Made by a program: the position numbers and the translations under genes. The notes beneath the pieces were generated by a model, which saw only the letters and a list, made by a program, of their open reading frames with translations, had not been told where the DNA came from and made no database searches. A DNA stretch of 40,782 nucleotides from CAWUKT01 sp041565275 (GTDB taxonomy: Bacteria > Bacteroidota > Bacteroidia > J057 > JADKCL01): positions 1 to 40,782 of the forward strand of contig JBFGVE010000011.1 in NCBI GenBank assembly GCA_041565275.1, read 5' to 3'. Shown here piece by piece: positions 26,301 through 35,049 of the stretch; the stretch's first letter is position 1; each line of letters starts with the position of its first letter.

Positions 26301-27248
26301 TTGGGAAAGTACAAAAGTAAGCAACGGATTAATGAAAGTTCGAGCCAAACGGCCAAGGTTTCTGGAGATATGTCAGGTGTAGGATCTGAATCTCGTCTTG
26401 TAGACAGCCGTCCTGAAGCACTGCAAATGCGGAAGATTCAGGAAGTAGCTAACAACAGCCCCCGGGTCATGCAAATGAAGGCTTTACAGAAATCAGGAAA
26501 TGATTCACAACAGAGGCTCCTCCAAAAGAAGAAGGGAAAAAGGACAGGGTTGCCTGACGATTTAAAAGAAGGCATGGAAAGTATCTCAGGAATCTCTTTG
26601 GATGATGTAAATGTAATTCATAATTCTTCGGAACCCACTCATTTGCAGGCACATGCATTTGCCCAAGGGACGGATATACATTTAGGGCCTGGGCAGGAAA
26701 AGCATTTACCACATGAAGCCTGGCACGTGGTACAGCAGAAGCAAGGAAGGGTAAAGCCCACTAAGCAAATGAAAGGAAAAGTAAATATCAACGACGACTC
26801 AGCGTTGGAGAGAGAGGCGGATAAAATGGGGGCAAAAGCACTCTCCAGAGACCTGACGCAAAGGAAGTCAATATCTCAAGGTACAAAAGCAAATTCATCC
26901 CCGATCATACAAAGAGCCTCCAAGGAGTTCACAAGAATAACCGGAGGCACAGAGATCAAGAATACCGTTACCTGGGATGATGGAGGAAGCTTAAGCACTT
27001 TAAAAGTAGATGGAGAATCACCTCTAACCGCTTTTTTGATTGGTGATACCAAATCTCTGTTTGACAAGGCGAAAATTGCCAGGGTTCAGCAAAACCCAGC
27101 TAAAAATATGATCATGGTCTATCCGACGGATACCAAGAGCGGAATTTGGAAACTTGATATGAGTAGAGGGGGATTATCTTGGAAATTTGTCGGAGAAGCA
27201 GACTCATCAGGATCATTATGGTGGAAAGAGTATTATGCAAAAGGATAA
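26301..27248 (+). CDS. DUF4157 (eCIS-core) domain protein, N-terminal part of a stop-interrupted frame
   Basis: This 315-residue product has a possible TTG start (MGKYKSKQRI); the next ATG in frame is at 26370. Residues 36-70 hold the usual tandem Gln/Asn-rich leader (DSRPEALQMRKIQEVANNS). Residues about 84-182 are a textbook DUF4157/eCIS-core domain: GLPDDLKEGMESISG, AFAQGTDIHLGPGQEKHL and HEAWHVVQQKQGRV, with the HExxH-like HEAWH at 138-142. Proteins of this family are putative metallopeptidase-containing effectors or toxins linked to extracellular contractile injection systems, often with variable C-terminal domains. After about residue 205 a beta-rich domain of unknown type follows. It ends at a TAA, but the same frame continues without another stop into the next entry. 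No eCIS structural genes are in the window. Confidence 0.85.
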   Translation: MGKYKSKQRINESSSQTAKVSGDMSGVGSESRLVDSRPEALQMRKIQEVANNSPRVMQMKALQKSGNDSQQRLLQKKKGKRTGLPDDLKEGMESISGISLDDVNVIHNSSEPTHLQAHAFAQGTDIHLGPGQEKHLPHEAWHVVQQKQGRVKPTKQMKGKVNINDDSALEREADKMGAKALSRDLTQRKSISQGTKANSSPIIQRASKEFTRITGGTEIKNTVTWDDGGSLSTLKVDGESPLTAFLIGDTKSLFDKAKIARVQQNPAKNMIMVYPTDTKSGIWKLDMSRGGLSWKFVGEADSSGSLWWKEYYAKG

Positions 27249-27272
27249 GTCTACCTTGCTGGCATAGATAAA

Positions 27273-27788
27273 TTGAGTAGTGCCGATGCCATTGCCAACA
27301 AAATATATGATAATATGTTAGGGAAACTTTCATACGTCCCCTCCGGTTCGGAAACAGTTGACAGCATTATCTCAACAAGCGAGTCAAAAGGACAGTGCCA
27401 TATTGTAAACTCAGCTATGGGGCTTTTAGTACAAGCTGGTCTCGCCTCAAGAGGTATTTCCGCGGATGTTGCCGAAATGACTCATGAATCCCCATTTCTT
27501 ACGCCGGATAATAGTAACAAGTCTGTGATAAATGGAAAGTCTACAAATATTAAAACTCAATCAGGAAAAGCATATAAGGGTCATAGGATTAAATTTGATA
27601 ATCACATGTGGATCACTGTAGGAGGTAAAGTATACGATCTTGTAGCTGGGATCAAGGGAGGTGGAAGTAGCTGTGTTGATGTCTCCATCTCAGAAATATC
27701 AGACGGAAAATACAAATGGGATGATAAAACGCTAACCAAATCCGACTCGCCAGGAAGCCCCTGGATAAGTGGTTACGACATAGTTTAG
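27273..27788 (+). CDS. Continuation of the DUF4157 frame: domain with a possible Cys-His-Asp triad
   Basis: This frame of 171 residues from a TTG is in phase with the DUF4157 gene. It is separated only by TAA (27246-27248) and eight sense codons (VYLAGIDK), so it is probably the C-terminal domain of one original protein of about 494 residues. A papain/transglutaminase-like pattern is visible: C42 in GQCHIVNSAMGLL, H111 in NHMWITVGG and D122 in KVYDLVAG. Such folds occur as toxin domains of polymorphic effectors. No ribosome-binding site precedes the TTG. It may be translated separately, by readthrough, or not at all. Fold and activity are inference. Confidence 0.6.
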   Translation: MSSADAIANKIYDNMLGKLSYVPSGSETVDSIISTSESKGQCHIVNSAMGLLVQAGLASRGISADVAEMTHESPFLTPDNSNKSVINGKSTNIKTQSGKAYKGHRIKFDNHMWITVGGKVYDLVAGIKGGGSSCVDVSISEISDGKYKWDDKTLTKSDSPGSPWISGYDIV

Positions 27789-27943
27789 GACAAATGAAGA
27801 TCTTTTGCTTAAGATAAAGATACACCTTGTTCCAATTTAAATGGCAAGGGGGGAGGGGTCTTATCGGATGCGGAGGTCTTAGTTGTTTTATCGGATCAGT
27901 GTTGACGCTAGCTTGTTGATTACTGTTTCGATATATTTGAGCT

Positions 27944-28849
27944 GTGAGTACAATACTTGAGATAAGGGGTCTGAGTAAGACCTACGGGCGCATTCGCGCT
28001 GTGAATAACCTCAGCCTCGACATTCCTAAAGGAACTGTTTTCGGTATACTGGGACCGAACGGTTCCGGAAAAACTACGACCCTAGGTATGGCTTTGAGTG
28101 TGATTCGCCCCACTAAGGGCAGTTGCCTATGGTTTGGGGAGCCAGTCTCGCCTTCTACCCTGAAGAGGATCGGAGCGATTTTGGAGGGACCGCTCTTTTA
28201 TCCTTATCTCAGTGGGGAACGAAACCTGGAGATAGTTGCCCTGATCAAGGAGGTTCCTTTCTCACGCATTGACCAGGTATTGGCTACAGTTGGACTGGAA
28301 GAACGCCGAGCTTCTCAGTTCAGGACTTATTCATTGGGAATGAAGCAGCGGCTTGCAATTGCTGCAGCTCTGCTGTCCGAGCCAGAAGTGTTGATCTTGG
28401 ATGAACCCACCAATGGGCTTGATCCGCAAGGAATTGCTGAAATCAGAAACCTGATTCGCGTTATCGCAAACGGAGGGACTACCATTCTGCTGGCAAGCCA
28501 CTTGCTGGATGAGGTTGAAAAGGTCTGTACCCATGTTGGGATACTGAAAAGAGGCGACCTGATATTTTCGGGTCCGGTAGCTGAGATAGGTGGTTCTAAA
28601 CCCAAGGTGGAGTTGGCTGCTGCGGATCTGTCGGCACTTGAAAAATATCTCAAAATGTGGCCCGAAGTCGAATCTGTCGATCGAGTTGAAGATCTGTTGA
28701 TCGTTCACTTTAAGGCAGACCCCGATCCTGTTGAGATCAATGATAAGCTACACCAGGGTGGGATCTCATTGAGCCACCTTGCAGTTCGCAAAGCACGCCT
28801 GGAAGATCAATTTCTCCAACTCGTCAATCAAACCGAAACCTCAACATGA
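27944..28849 (+). CDS. ABC transporter ATP-binding protein
   Basis: This 301-residue nucleotide-binding subunit of an ABC-2 type exporter starts at a GTG with the usual MSTILEIRGLSKTYG. Walker A GPNGSGKTT is at 37-45, the signature YSLGMKQRLAIA near 128, Walker B VLILDEPTNGLDPQG near 150, and the switch His in LLASHLLDEV. The stop codon overlaps the ATG of the permease gene (ATGA), so the two are translationally coupled. The C-terminal 80 residues form the regulatory domain seen in BcrA/CcmA-type subunits. Substrate unknown. Confidence 0.96.
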   Translation: MSTILEIRGLSKTYGRIRAVNNLSLDIPKGTVFGILGPNGSGKTTTLGMALSVIRPTKGSCLWFGEPVSPSTLKRIGAILEGPLFYPYLSGERNLEIVALIKEVPFSRIDQVLATVGLEERRASQFRTYSLGMKQRLAIAAALLSEPEVLILDEPTNGLDPQGIAEIRNLIRVIANGGTTILLASHLLDEVEKVCTHVGILKRGDLIFSGPVAEIGGSKPKVELAAADLSALEKYLKMWPEVESVDRVEDLLIVHFKADPDPVEINDKLHQGGISLSHLAVRKARLEDQFLQLVNQTETST

Positions 28850-29628
28850 AGCGCCTGATCCTGATAGAATACTTCAAACTAAAATCCTACAGGATCTTTT
28901 GGATTTTGTTTGGGCTTTACTTGAGTTCGATGGTCCTGGCCATGTTAGGCTTCAGCGGATATGTCGATTCCATTTTTGGAGATTCCCCTTTTTCTGTTGG
29001 AATAGACAAGATCAATCATTTCCCGATGGTCTGGAATTACATGACTTATATCGCTGGTTTCTTCCATGTGATCCTTGGGGTTATCATCATTATTGTTACC
29101 TGCAATGAGTATGGTTACAAGACTGAACGACAGAATGTGATCAATGGGTTAAGCCGATTGGAGTTCCTGTTGTCCAAGTTTCTAATGTTCCTTATTTTTT
29201 CGTTGATCTCAACGGTTTTGGTTGGCATTGTGACCTTGCTGTTGGGCCTTATCTATTCGGAGCCTTACGAGATGGCCTATCTGGTTGATAAAATCGCCTT
29301 TATCCCAGGTTTTTTTATTCAACTGCTCGGCTATTCGATGCTCGCTTTTTTAGTTGGGCTTATTGTCCGCAAAACAGGCTTTGCCATTGGTTTTTTGCTC
29401 CTTTACATAGTAGCAGTGGAAAAGATCGGAGCCTATTACATTCCCGAGCCACTGGATCTGTTTCTCCCGGTTGAGGCCTTTGACAATTTGATCGTCTTTC
29501 CTCTGGCCAGTTTGGTGGATATTGAGGTGCCTCCCGTACCCCGTCTCCGGGATATAGGAATCTCTGTTTTCTATATTCTTGGATTTGCCGGACTCTCTTT
29601 CTGGATATTAGATCGGAGAGATATCTAG
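28846..29628 (+). CDS. ABC-2 type transporter permease
   Basis: This 260-residue membrane protein has about six hydrophobic segments. They include IFWILFGLYLSSMVLAMLG (about 15-35), FFHVILGVIIIIVTC (about 72-86), FLMFLIFSLISTVLVGIV, FIQLLGYSMLAFLVGLIV, GFAIGFLLLYIVAVEKIG, and a last one near 235-253 (VFYILGFAGLSFWIL). The start ATG overlaps the preceding stop by 4 bp. With the ATP-binding subunit it should form a homodimeric or two-component exporter. Nothing in the sequence reveals the substrate. Confidence 0.92.
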   Translation: MKRLILIEYFKLKSYRIFWILFGLYLSSMVLAMLGFSGYVDSIFGDSPFSVGIDKINHFPMVWNYMTYIAGFFHVILGVIIIIVTCNEYGYKTERQNVINGLSRLEFLLSKFLMFLIFSLISTVLVGIVTLLLGLIYSEPYEMAYLVDKIAFIPGFFIQLLGYSMLAFLVGLIVRKTGFAIGFLLLYIVAVEKIGAYYIPEPLDLFLPVEAFDNLIVFPLASLVDIEVPPVPRLRDIGISVFYILGFAGLSFWILDRRDI

Positions 29629-29687
29629 TAAGGTTCTTTTGTTGAAGACTATCACCTTTTAGAATACCAGAATTCTGCCTGTGAATT

Positions 29688-31181
29688 TCAATCTAGAAAT
29701 CTGGTTATCCTGTCAATCTGGGGTTTCCACTCTTCTATCGCAGCGTTTAGTAGGTTATCTCTGAGGGCCTCAAGTACCTCATTTTCGATCATTCCCATCT
29801 GACTGGATGTTGACTGGCGTATGATCTCAAAGGAAAACCTGTGTGCCTCTCCGGCAGTCAACTGACTGATATATGAGATAACCTTCATGGGTTGTTCTAA
29901 GGGGAGATACTGTAGCAGTAAACGGCTCAGTTGGACCAAACCAAGATTTCCTTCTCGATTGTCCCGGAATGCTTTTTTGACTGGATTGACCGGAGGAAGT
30001 TTTTGGTCGAATCCGCAGTGGATGGTAATATTTCCTGATAAGACTTGATGGCCGCCACTCATAAGGATTCGGAAGGTTGCAGGGTCCAATTCTCCCTTCT
30101 CTGGCAAGAGAGGTGCAAGGCGGAATCTCTTATTGGCATGTAGTTGGAACTTATGCAAGGAGGCATCAGCAGGAAATTTGGTCATCTCGGAAGGGGTACC
30201 AAAACCTCCTTTTTCATTTTCATACCGGAACTTTACCGGTTCTGTTTCGTTTTCGTCTTCGGGACGAGGAATATTCATGGGTAAAAAGCCGAGGACTTTG
30301 AGCATCCGAACTGCACAGGCACATTGTACCTTGGCAAATGCCTGTGAACGGCCTTTATGAATGAGATAATCTGTCATTTTCATCCCCTCATTCTTTTCCT
30401 TCGACCAGAGAAATACCCTGATGTCGGCCATGACCTCTTGGGCAAGAAGACCCGTCTTCCCACCGTCCTTTCTCCCAAGTATTTCACTGGCCCCTTCCCA
30501 GTTTTCTACTTTCCTGTTAAAATAGTCGCTCAGGGTCTTTCCAGGGGTAAACCCAGTTTGGAACATTCCTATTCCCATGATGTGGGCTGCTATTGTTGGC
30601 ACATTGACCAGGGATGGAAATCGGATCAAGTCCAGCCCAATTTCTCTACTCATCTGGAGGTAATCATCTTTTCCTTCGAGGGAAGTGAAACCTCGCTTCC
30701 AAAAACCAGCTTGCACGTTTTCATGATTCCAGTCTTCTTTGCCAAGGTCAGGAGCAATGCACTGAAACGTCTGTGCGGTCGCAATAGAAATGGCAGCAAT
30801 CATGAAGGCGAGTTTGCGCAGATCAGCGTTGGGTTCCTGGTCTTGCCATTGTCTGTAGATCAGTTCGAGATTGCGGTGGGCTATGTTAGAATTGAGGTAG
30901 GGATCAAGAAAAACATCTTTTACCGGATGGCTGACACTTTTAAGGGTCGCAAGGTCTTCAGCGGGTAGAAATCTGGCCAGGTCTGCGGTTGTCCTCATCT
31001 CTCCCCGGGCCGTACCGGTAATGAACTGGTCTCTAGGACTTTCCGAAACTGAGAATTCATCTCCTGGAAGGAGCGGCAATTCAGGTAGGATTTCATCCCG
31101 ATAGAGATCAAAGTCGGGTACATCATCTTCCCCCAGGAAGGCTTTGTGGTCGGGTTCGGAAGATTCGAAAGGATCGTTCAT
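29688..31181 (-). CDS. Divergent GH19/endolysin-like domain protein, probably catalytically inactive
   Basis: I chose the ATG at 31181 (497 residues). Residues about 120-245 resemble the lysozyme-like GH19/chitinase fold found in phage endolysins. RKLAFMIAAISIATAQTFQ corresponds to the LAYxLATxxHETxxT helix, FWKRGFTSLEGKDDYLQMS to the GRGFxQLTGRxNYxxxG loop, and LDLIRFPSLVNVPTIAA to the VDLxxNPDLxxxPxxAA helix. GKTLSDYFNRKVENWEGASEI corresponds to the G(K)xLxDYFN...DWxxAR segment. At the position of the catalytic Glu (HET) the protein has Ala134. The N-terminus is acidic; the C-terminal 240 residues are unknown. No signal peptide is seen. This homology is my alignment from memory, so treat it as a hypothesis. 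Confidence 0.72.
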   Translation of the reverse strand: MNDPFESSEPDHKAFLGEDDVPDFDLYRDEILPELPLLPGDEFSVSESPRDQFITGTARGEMRTTADLARFLPAEDLATLKSVSHPVKDVFLDPYLNSNIAHRNLELIYRQWQDQEPNADLRKLAFMIAAISIATAQTFQCIAPDLGKEDWNHENVQAGFWKRGFTSLEGKDDYLQMSREIGLDLIRFPSLVNVPTIAAHIMGIGMFQTGFTPGKTLSDYFNRKVENWEGASEILGRKDGGKTGLLAQEVMADIRVFLWSKEKNEGMKMTDYLIHKGRSQAFAKVQCACAVRMLKVLGFLPMNIPRPEDENETEPVKFRYENEKGGFGTPSEMTKFPADASLHKFQLHANKRFRLAPLLPEKGELDPATFRILMSGGHQVLSGNITIHCGFDQKLPPVNPVKKAFRDNREGNLGLVQLSRLLLQYLPLEQPMKVISYISQLTAGEAHRFSFEIIRQSTSSQMGMIENEVLEALRDNLLNAAIEEWKPQIDRITRFLD

Positions 31182-31231
31182 AACTCGTAAAAAACACACT
31201 CCACCATGGAATTGTAATCAATTACTTCCCA

Positions 31232-31239
31232 CAAAGGTA
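31232..31239 (-). promoter_or_regulatory. Possible -7 promoter box for the GH19-like gene
   Basis: On the minus strand TACCTTTG matches TAnnTTTG about 50 nt before the ATG at 31181. A -33 motif is not obvious. The 338-bp divergent gap (31182-31519) otherwise holds only this and the rightward box at 31417. Confidence 0.4.
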
Positions 31240-31416
31240 GGGAACCGATCCTTTTATTCCATGAGAGGGATCTTAGCCAGATGTAGGATTGTATAAATCA
31301 TAGGTATCGAGCAGTACTGCCAAAAGTTTAAGTATACTGGAAAAACAACCATGAAGTGCAACAGTTTCAGATCTCTCAGGCTTATCCTATGGTTCGATTT
31401 TTAGGGGGCAATTACA

Positions 31417-31424
31417 TACCTTTG
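31417..31424 (+). promoter_or_regulatory. Possible -7 promoter box for the methyltransferase-glycosyltransferase pair
   Basis: TACCTTTG followed by CC matches TAnnTTTG about 95 nt upstream of the ATG at 31520. It would drive both genes of the AT-rich pair. Confidence 0.45.
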
Positions 31425-31519
31425 CCACTGAAATAACAAAGCAGAACAGAATAAATCCGCTTGGAAAAACAGTCCAGATAATAGGGGACTGAGACAATAT
31501 TTTAAGAAACAAAATCAGC

Positions 31520-32239
31520 ATGAAATCTGGAAGTGAAATAAAGCAATGGTACAACGTTTATTCAGAAAACCAGTTGAAAACAGGGACCAACCTGAGACAT
31601 TACACAATTTTTAATAGATTAAAACAATCAGGTCTTAAAAAAAAACATTCAGTTCTTGAAGTTGGGTGTGGCATTGGCACCTTGACTAAGTTGATCCATG
31701 ATTACCTGAAAAAGGGTGAGTTGGTGGCCACAGATATAAGTGATAAATCAATAGAAATTGCAAAAACCCGGATTCCCGGATCAAAAAAAATCAACTTCTT
31801 GGTTACGGATATGAAAGATTTTGAATACCCCAAGAAGTTTGATTTTATCGTATTTCCTGATGTTTTGGAACATATACCTGTGGAGCAGCACAAAGATTTG
31901 TTTGCTATTTCTAATAGGCATATGCACGAAAAATCAATTGTGCTTATTAATATACCGCATCCTAAGGCTTTAGATTATCTAAGATTGCACACTCCTGAAA
32001 AACTTCAGGTGGTTGACCAATCGATAAGTGCTTATACTTTAATCAAAAATGCCTACGCCTCAGGAATGGAATTAATCAATTACACATCCTATTCACTTTT
32101 CTATGAGGAAAAGGACAGTGTGCTAGTAAGATTTAAGAAAGCAAATAATGTGACTTTACGTCCTCTTCCAAGGAATAAAATTATTCGGAGAAAATTTATT
32201 GAGCGAATCAATTACTTCTTAGCAAAAGGATCCTTTTAA
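31520..32239 (+). CDS. Class I SAM-dependent methyltransferase
   Basis: This 239-residue Rossmann-fold methyltransferase has motif I VLEVGCGIG at 45-53, an acidic residue at the end of strand 2 (VATDIS), and FDFIVFPDVLEHIP as the motif around strand 4, typical of UbiG-like and sugar or lipid-modifying enzymes. It is followed after 12 nt by a glycosyltransferase gene. The pair is visibly richer in A/T than the genes around it and uses many AAA, ATT and TTA codons, which suggests import of a polysaccharide-type cassette. The acceptor is unknown. Confidence 0.9.
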   Translation: MKSGSEIKQWYNVYSENQLKTGTNLRHYTIFNRLKQSGLKKKHSVLEVGCGIGTLTKLIHDYLKKGELVATDISDKSIEIAKTRIPGSKKINFLVTDMKDFEYPKKFDFIVFPDVLEHIPVEQHKDLFAISNRHMHEKSIVLINIPHPKALDYLRLHTPEKLQVVDQSISAYTLIKNAYASGMELINYTSYSLFYEEKDSVLVRFKKANNVTLRPLPRNKIIRRKFIERINYFLAKGSF

Positions 32240-32251
32240 CGGTATTAAAAG

Positions 32252-33346
32252 ATGAACCAATCCATCATTTACATCTATCCATCTTTTTCTACGTTTATTC
32301 AAAAAGACATCGATATACTTTCAAAGAAGTATAAGGTTATAACTCCCAAACACAATTGGACAGATAAAAAATTTATACCTCTTAGATTTCTTCAACAATT
32401 TTATTTTTTATGTAAGAATATATCAGGTTGTTCCGCTGTCTTTGTTATGTTTGGTGGGTACTGGTCCTTTTTACCATCTTTGTTCGGTAAATTCTTTAAA
32501 AAACAAGTCTTTATTATTCTGGGTGGTACTGACTGTGTTTCCTTCCCGTCTTTAAATTATGGCAGCTTGCGAAAACCTTTGTTGGCCACTTTTATTAAAT
32601 GGTCTTATCAGTTATGTTCGAAATTAATTCCAGTAGATAACTCATTGGTATATTGCAATTATAACTACTATGAGTACAGCCAATTTCAACATCAAGGTTA
32701 TAAGTACTTTTTCCCCAAGATTAATACACCTTACGAAGTTGTTTACAATGGCTTCGATCCAGTGTCATTTAGGCGCCCAATTAATCGGAAAGAACAAAAC
32801 TCTTTCATTGTAGTAGCCTACATTTCGAACATGGTTAGAGTTAAGCTTAAAGGGATAGACATTGTTCTCAAACTTGCCGAGGTTTACGATTATTGTTCAT
32901 TCACCGTTGTTGGCATTCAGAAAAATGTTTCTGATCAACTGGGTACTATTCCAGAAAACGTAGTTTTGCTACCTTTTTTACCTCAGGACGAGTTTAAATA
33001 TAATCTGTTGAGTAGTGAGTTTGTCCTGCAGCTATCCATTTCAGAAGGATTTCCAAATGCATTATGTGAAGCTATGCTTTGCGGATGTATTCCGATTGGG
33101 TCTTCAGTTGGTGCGATTCCATATATTATTGGTGATACAGGTTTCGTGTTGAAAAGCTCAAATACAGAGTACATCGAAGGAGAATTTAGTTACATTGTAA
33201 AATTGACTGAAAAAGAGAAAACTGAGTTAGCTGAAAAAGCTAGAAGCAGAATAATCGATAATTTTCACATTTCGAGAAGAGAAAGATGTTTTGATGAGCT
33301 TCTTGAGCGTTCTTCTAAAAGTGAAAGCGTAATTGATCCGAGTTAA
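32252..33346 (+). CDS. Glycosyltransferase, GT-B fold (GT4-like)
   Basis: This 364-residue protein has the C-terminal donor-binding features of GT4 enzymes: YNGFDPVSF, a VVAYISNMVRVKLKGID strand-loop, and then SISEGFPNALCEAMLCGCIP, the E-x7-E-like motif region, with AIPYIIGDTGFVL after it. The N-terminal half holds the acceptor-side Rossmann domain (VFVMFGGYWSFLPS, FIILGGTDCVSFPS). It likely transfers a sugar in exopolysaccharide, O-antigen or glycan synthesis. It shares the low G+C of the upstream methyltransferase. The gene ends just before the convergent glutamate synthase-like gene. Confidence 0.9.
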   Translation: MNQSIIYIYPSFSTFIQKDIDILSKKYKVITPKHNWTDKKFIPLRFLQQFYFLCKNISGCSAVFVMFGGYWSFLPSLFGKFFKKQVFIILGGTDCVSFPSLNYGSLRKPLLATFIKWSYQLCSKLIPVDNSLVYCNYNYYEYSQFQHQGYKYFFPKINTPYEVVYNGFDPVSFRRPINRKEQNSFIVVAYISNMVRVKLKGIDIVLKLAEVYDYCSFTVVGIQKNVSDQLGTIPENVVLLPFLPQDEFKYNLLSSEFVLQLSISEGFPNALCEAMLCGCIPIGSSVGAIPYIIGDTGFVLKSSNTEYIEGEFSYIVKLTEKEKTELAEKARSRIIDNFHISRRERCFDELLERSSKSESVIDPS

Positions 33347-33376
33347 GTGAAATTGGACCGATTAGTAATCTGAATG

Positions 33377-34996
33377 TCAAGTGGTTTCCCCGGGAGCTTT
33401 CACTCTGTCAAAGGTATCTGGGCTGGATTCATCCATGGGAACTTGCCAGTCTTTTGGAAACTTGTCACCAAGGAGAATTCCCCTCTGCAAATACGGATAG
33501 GACTGGTCGTAACGGCTTACAACCGTCTGGGTCTCATTTCGGTTAATGTGGGCGCGGCTTATCTGCTCCGGTCTGCTAAGTCCGGCAGCACCGAGCATTT
33601 CATTGAATGCCTCAACAGTTTCCCGGTGGAAATTTGCCACTCGGTGTTTTTTATCCGAAACTACCAAGCCTTTGACAAGGTGACCTTTTTGGGTAGCAAC
33701 CCCGGTAGGGCAAATGTTCATGTTGCATTCAAGGGACTGTATACAACCGAGTGCCAGCATAAAAGACCTTGCGGCATAGCAGGCGTCTGCTCCCATTGCC
33801 AAGGTCCGGAAAATGTCAAAACCTGTAGCGATCTTTCCTGAAGCCAGTATCCTGATCTCTTTTTTCAAATCAAACCCTAGCAAGGCATCGTAGGCGAAAG
33901 CCAGGCCGTCCCGCAATGGCCACCCTACGGAATTGGAGAATTCGACCGGGGCAGCACCTGTACCACCTTCGCCACCATCGATGGAGATAAAATCTGGTTT
34001 GATACCTGTTTTAAGCATGGCCTTGCAGAGGGCAAGAAATTCACTTTTTTGCCCAATACAAAGCTTGAAACCTACTGGTTTTCCTTCTGAAAGATCACGG
34101 AGGCGGCCTATGAACTGCATCATCTCTACTGGAGTGCTAAAGGAGCTGTGACTTGGAGGAGAAAGTACTGCTTTGCCAGCCGGAACACCTCGGATGGCAG
34201 CAATTTCCGGCGTATTTTTTCGGGCGGGAAGAATGCCACCATGTCCGGGCTTGGCTCCCTGGCTCAACTTCAGTTCGATCATTTTGACCGAAGGCCGGGA
34301 AGCATTTTTCCGGAATTCTTCAGGTGAAAATACGGGTTCGATTTGTTTGGGATCCCGCGCACCGAACAGGCCGGTACCAATCTGAAAGATCAGGTCTCCA
34401 CCATGCTCAATATGATAGGGACTGATACTGCCTTCTCCAGTGTTGTGGGCAAATCCTCCTATTTTTGCTCCACCATTCAATGCCATCACTGCATTCTTGC
34501 TGAGTGATCCGAAACTCATAGCGGAAATGTTTAACAAGCTGAGCTCATAGGGTTGTTGGCAACCGGGACCGCCTATCCTGACCTTGGGATGAGGCGGGAG
34601 GTGGTGGTAGTCGACTGCTGCAATGCTATGGTTTACCCATTCATAGCCCTCTTCATAGACATTGAGTTGTGTCCCGAATGGGGTCGTGTCACGGACGTTC
34701 TTTGCTCTTCGGTAGATGACCGAGCGTTCCACTCTGTTGAAGGGCCTTCCGTCGATATCAGATTCTACAAAGTATTGATAGATCTTTGGCCGGAGTTTTT
34801 CCATTACATAACGCAGTCTGCCTACCACAGGGAAATTCTTCATAATGGTATGTTTCTTTTGGACGGTGTCTACAAGGCCCAATATGAATAGGGGGGCAAA
34901 CAAAACCATAGACCAAAGAATGGGTGGCCACACAAAGTACAGGACAGCGACGCTGGCAAAAACGATAAGTGAGATAATGAAAAACTGGGTACGCAT
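33377..34996 (-). CDS. FMN-binding glutamate synthase family protein
   Basis: This 539-residue protein is related to the synthase domain of GltB (FMN and [3Fe-4S]) but lacks the amidotransferase domain. Two N-terminal hydrophobic segments (FFIISLIVFASVAVLYFVW and ILWSMVLFAPLFILGLV) suggest a membrane anchor. The barrel shows MSFGSLSKNAVMALNGGAK, NTGEGSISPYH, KPGHGG-like GAKPGHGGILPA, ISIDGGEGGTGAAP and the cluster cysteines in CIQSLECNMNICPTGVAT. Members of this stand-alone family are common in Bacteroidota; the electron donor and the true reaction are uncertain. It is transcribed leftward, 53 nt downstream of the phosphodiester glycosidase gene, perhaps in one unit with it. Confidence 0.93.
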   Translation of the reverse strand: MRTQFFIISLIVFASVAVLYFVWPPILWSMVLFAPLFILGLVDTVQKKHTIMKNFPVVGRLRYVMEKLRPKIYQYFVESDIDGRPFNRVERSVIYRRAKNVRDTTPFGTQLNVYEEGYEWVNHSIAAVDYHHLPPHPKVRIGGPGCQQPYELSLLNISAMSFGSLSKNAVMALNGGAKIGGFAHNTGEGSISPYHIEHGGDLIFQIGTGLFGARDPKQIEPVFSPEEFRKNASRPSVKMIELKLSQGAKPGHGGILPARKNTPEIAAIRGVPAGKAVLSPPSHSSFSTPVEMMQFIGRLRDLSEGKPVGFKLCIGQKSEFLALCKAMLKTGIKPDFISIDGGEGGTGAAPVEFSNSVGWPLRDGLAFAYDALLGFDLKKEIRILASGKIATGFDIFRTLAMGADACYAARSFMLALGCIQSLECNMNICPTGVATQKGHLVKGLVVSDKKHRVANFHRETVEAFNEMLGAAGLSRPEQISRAHINRNETQTVVSRYDQSYPYLQRGILLGDKFPKDWQVPMDESSPDTFDRVKAPGETT

Positions 34997-35049
34997 AGCA
35001 AAGAATTATGGAACGGTCGGATAACCTTACTTAATTGCAGGCCATATGA

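Noticed and set aside
27246..27248. Selenocysteine or pyrrolysine insertion at the stop inside the DUF4157 frame
   Set aside because: The codon is TAA, which is used for neither residue.
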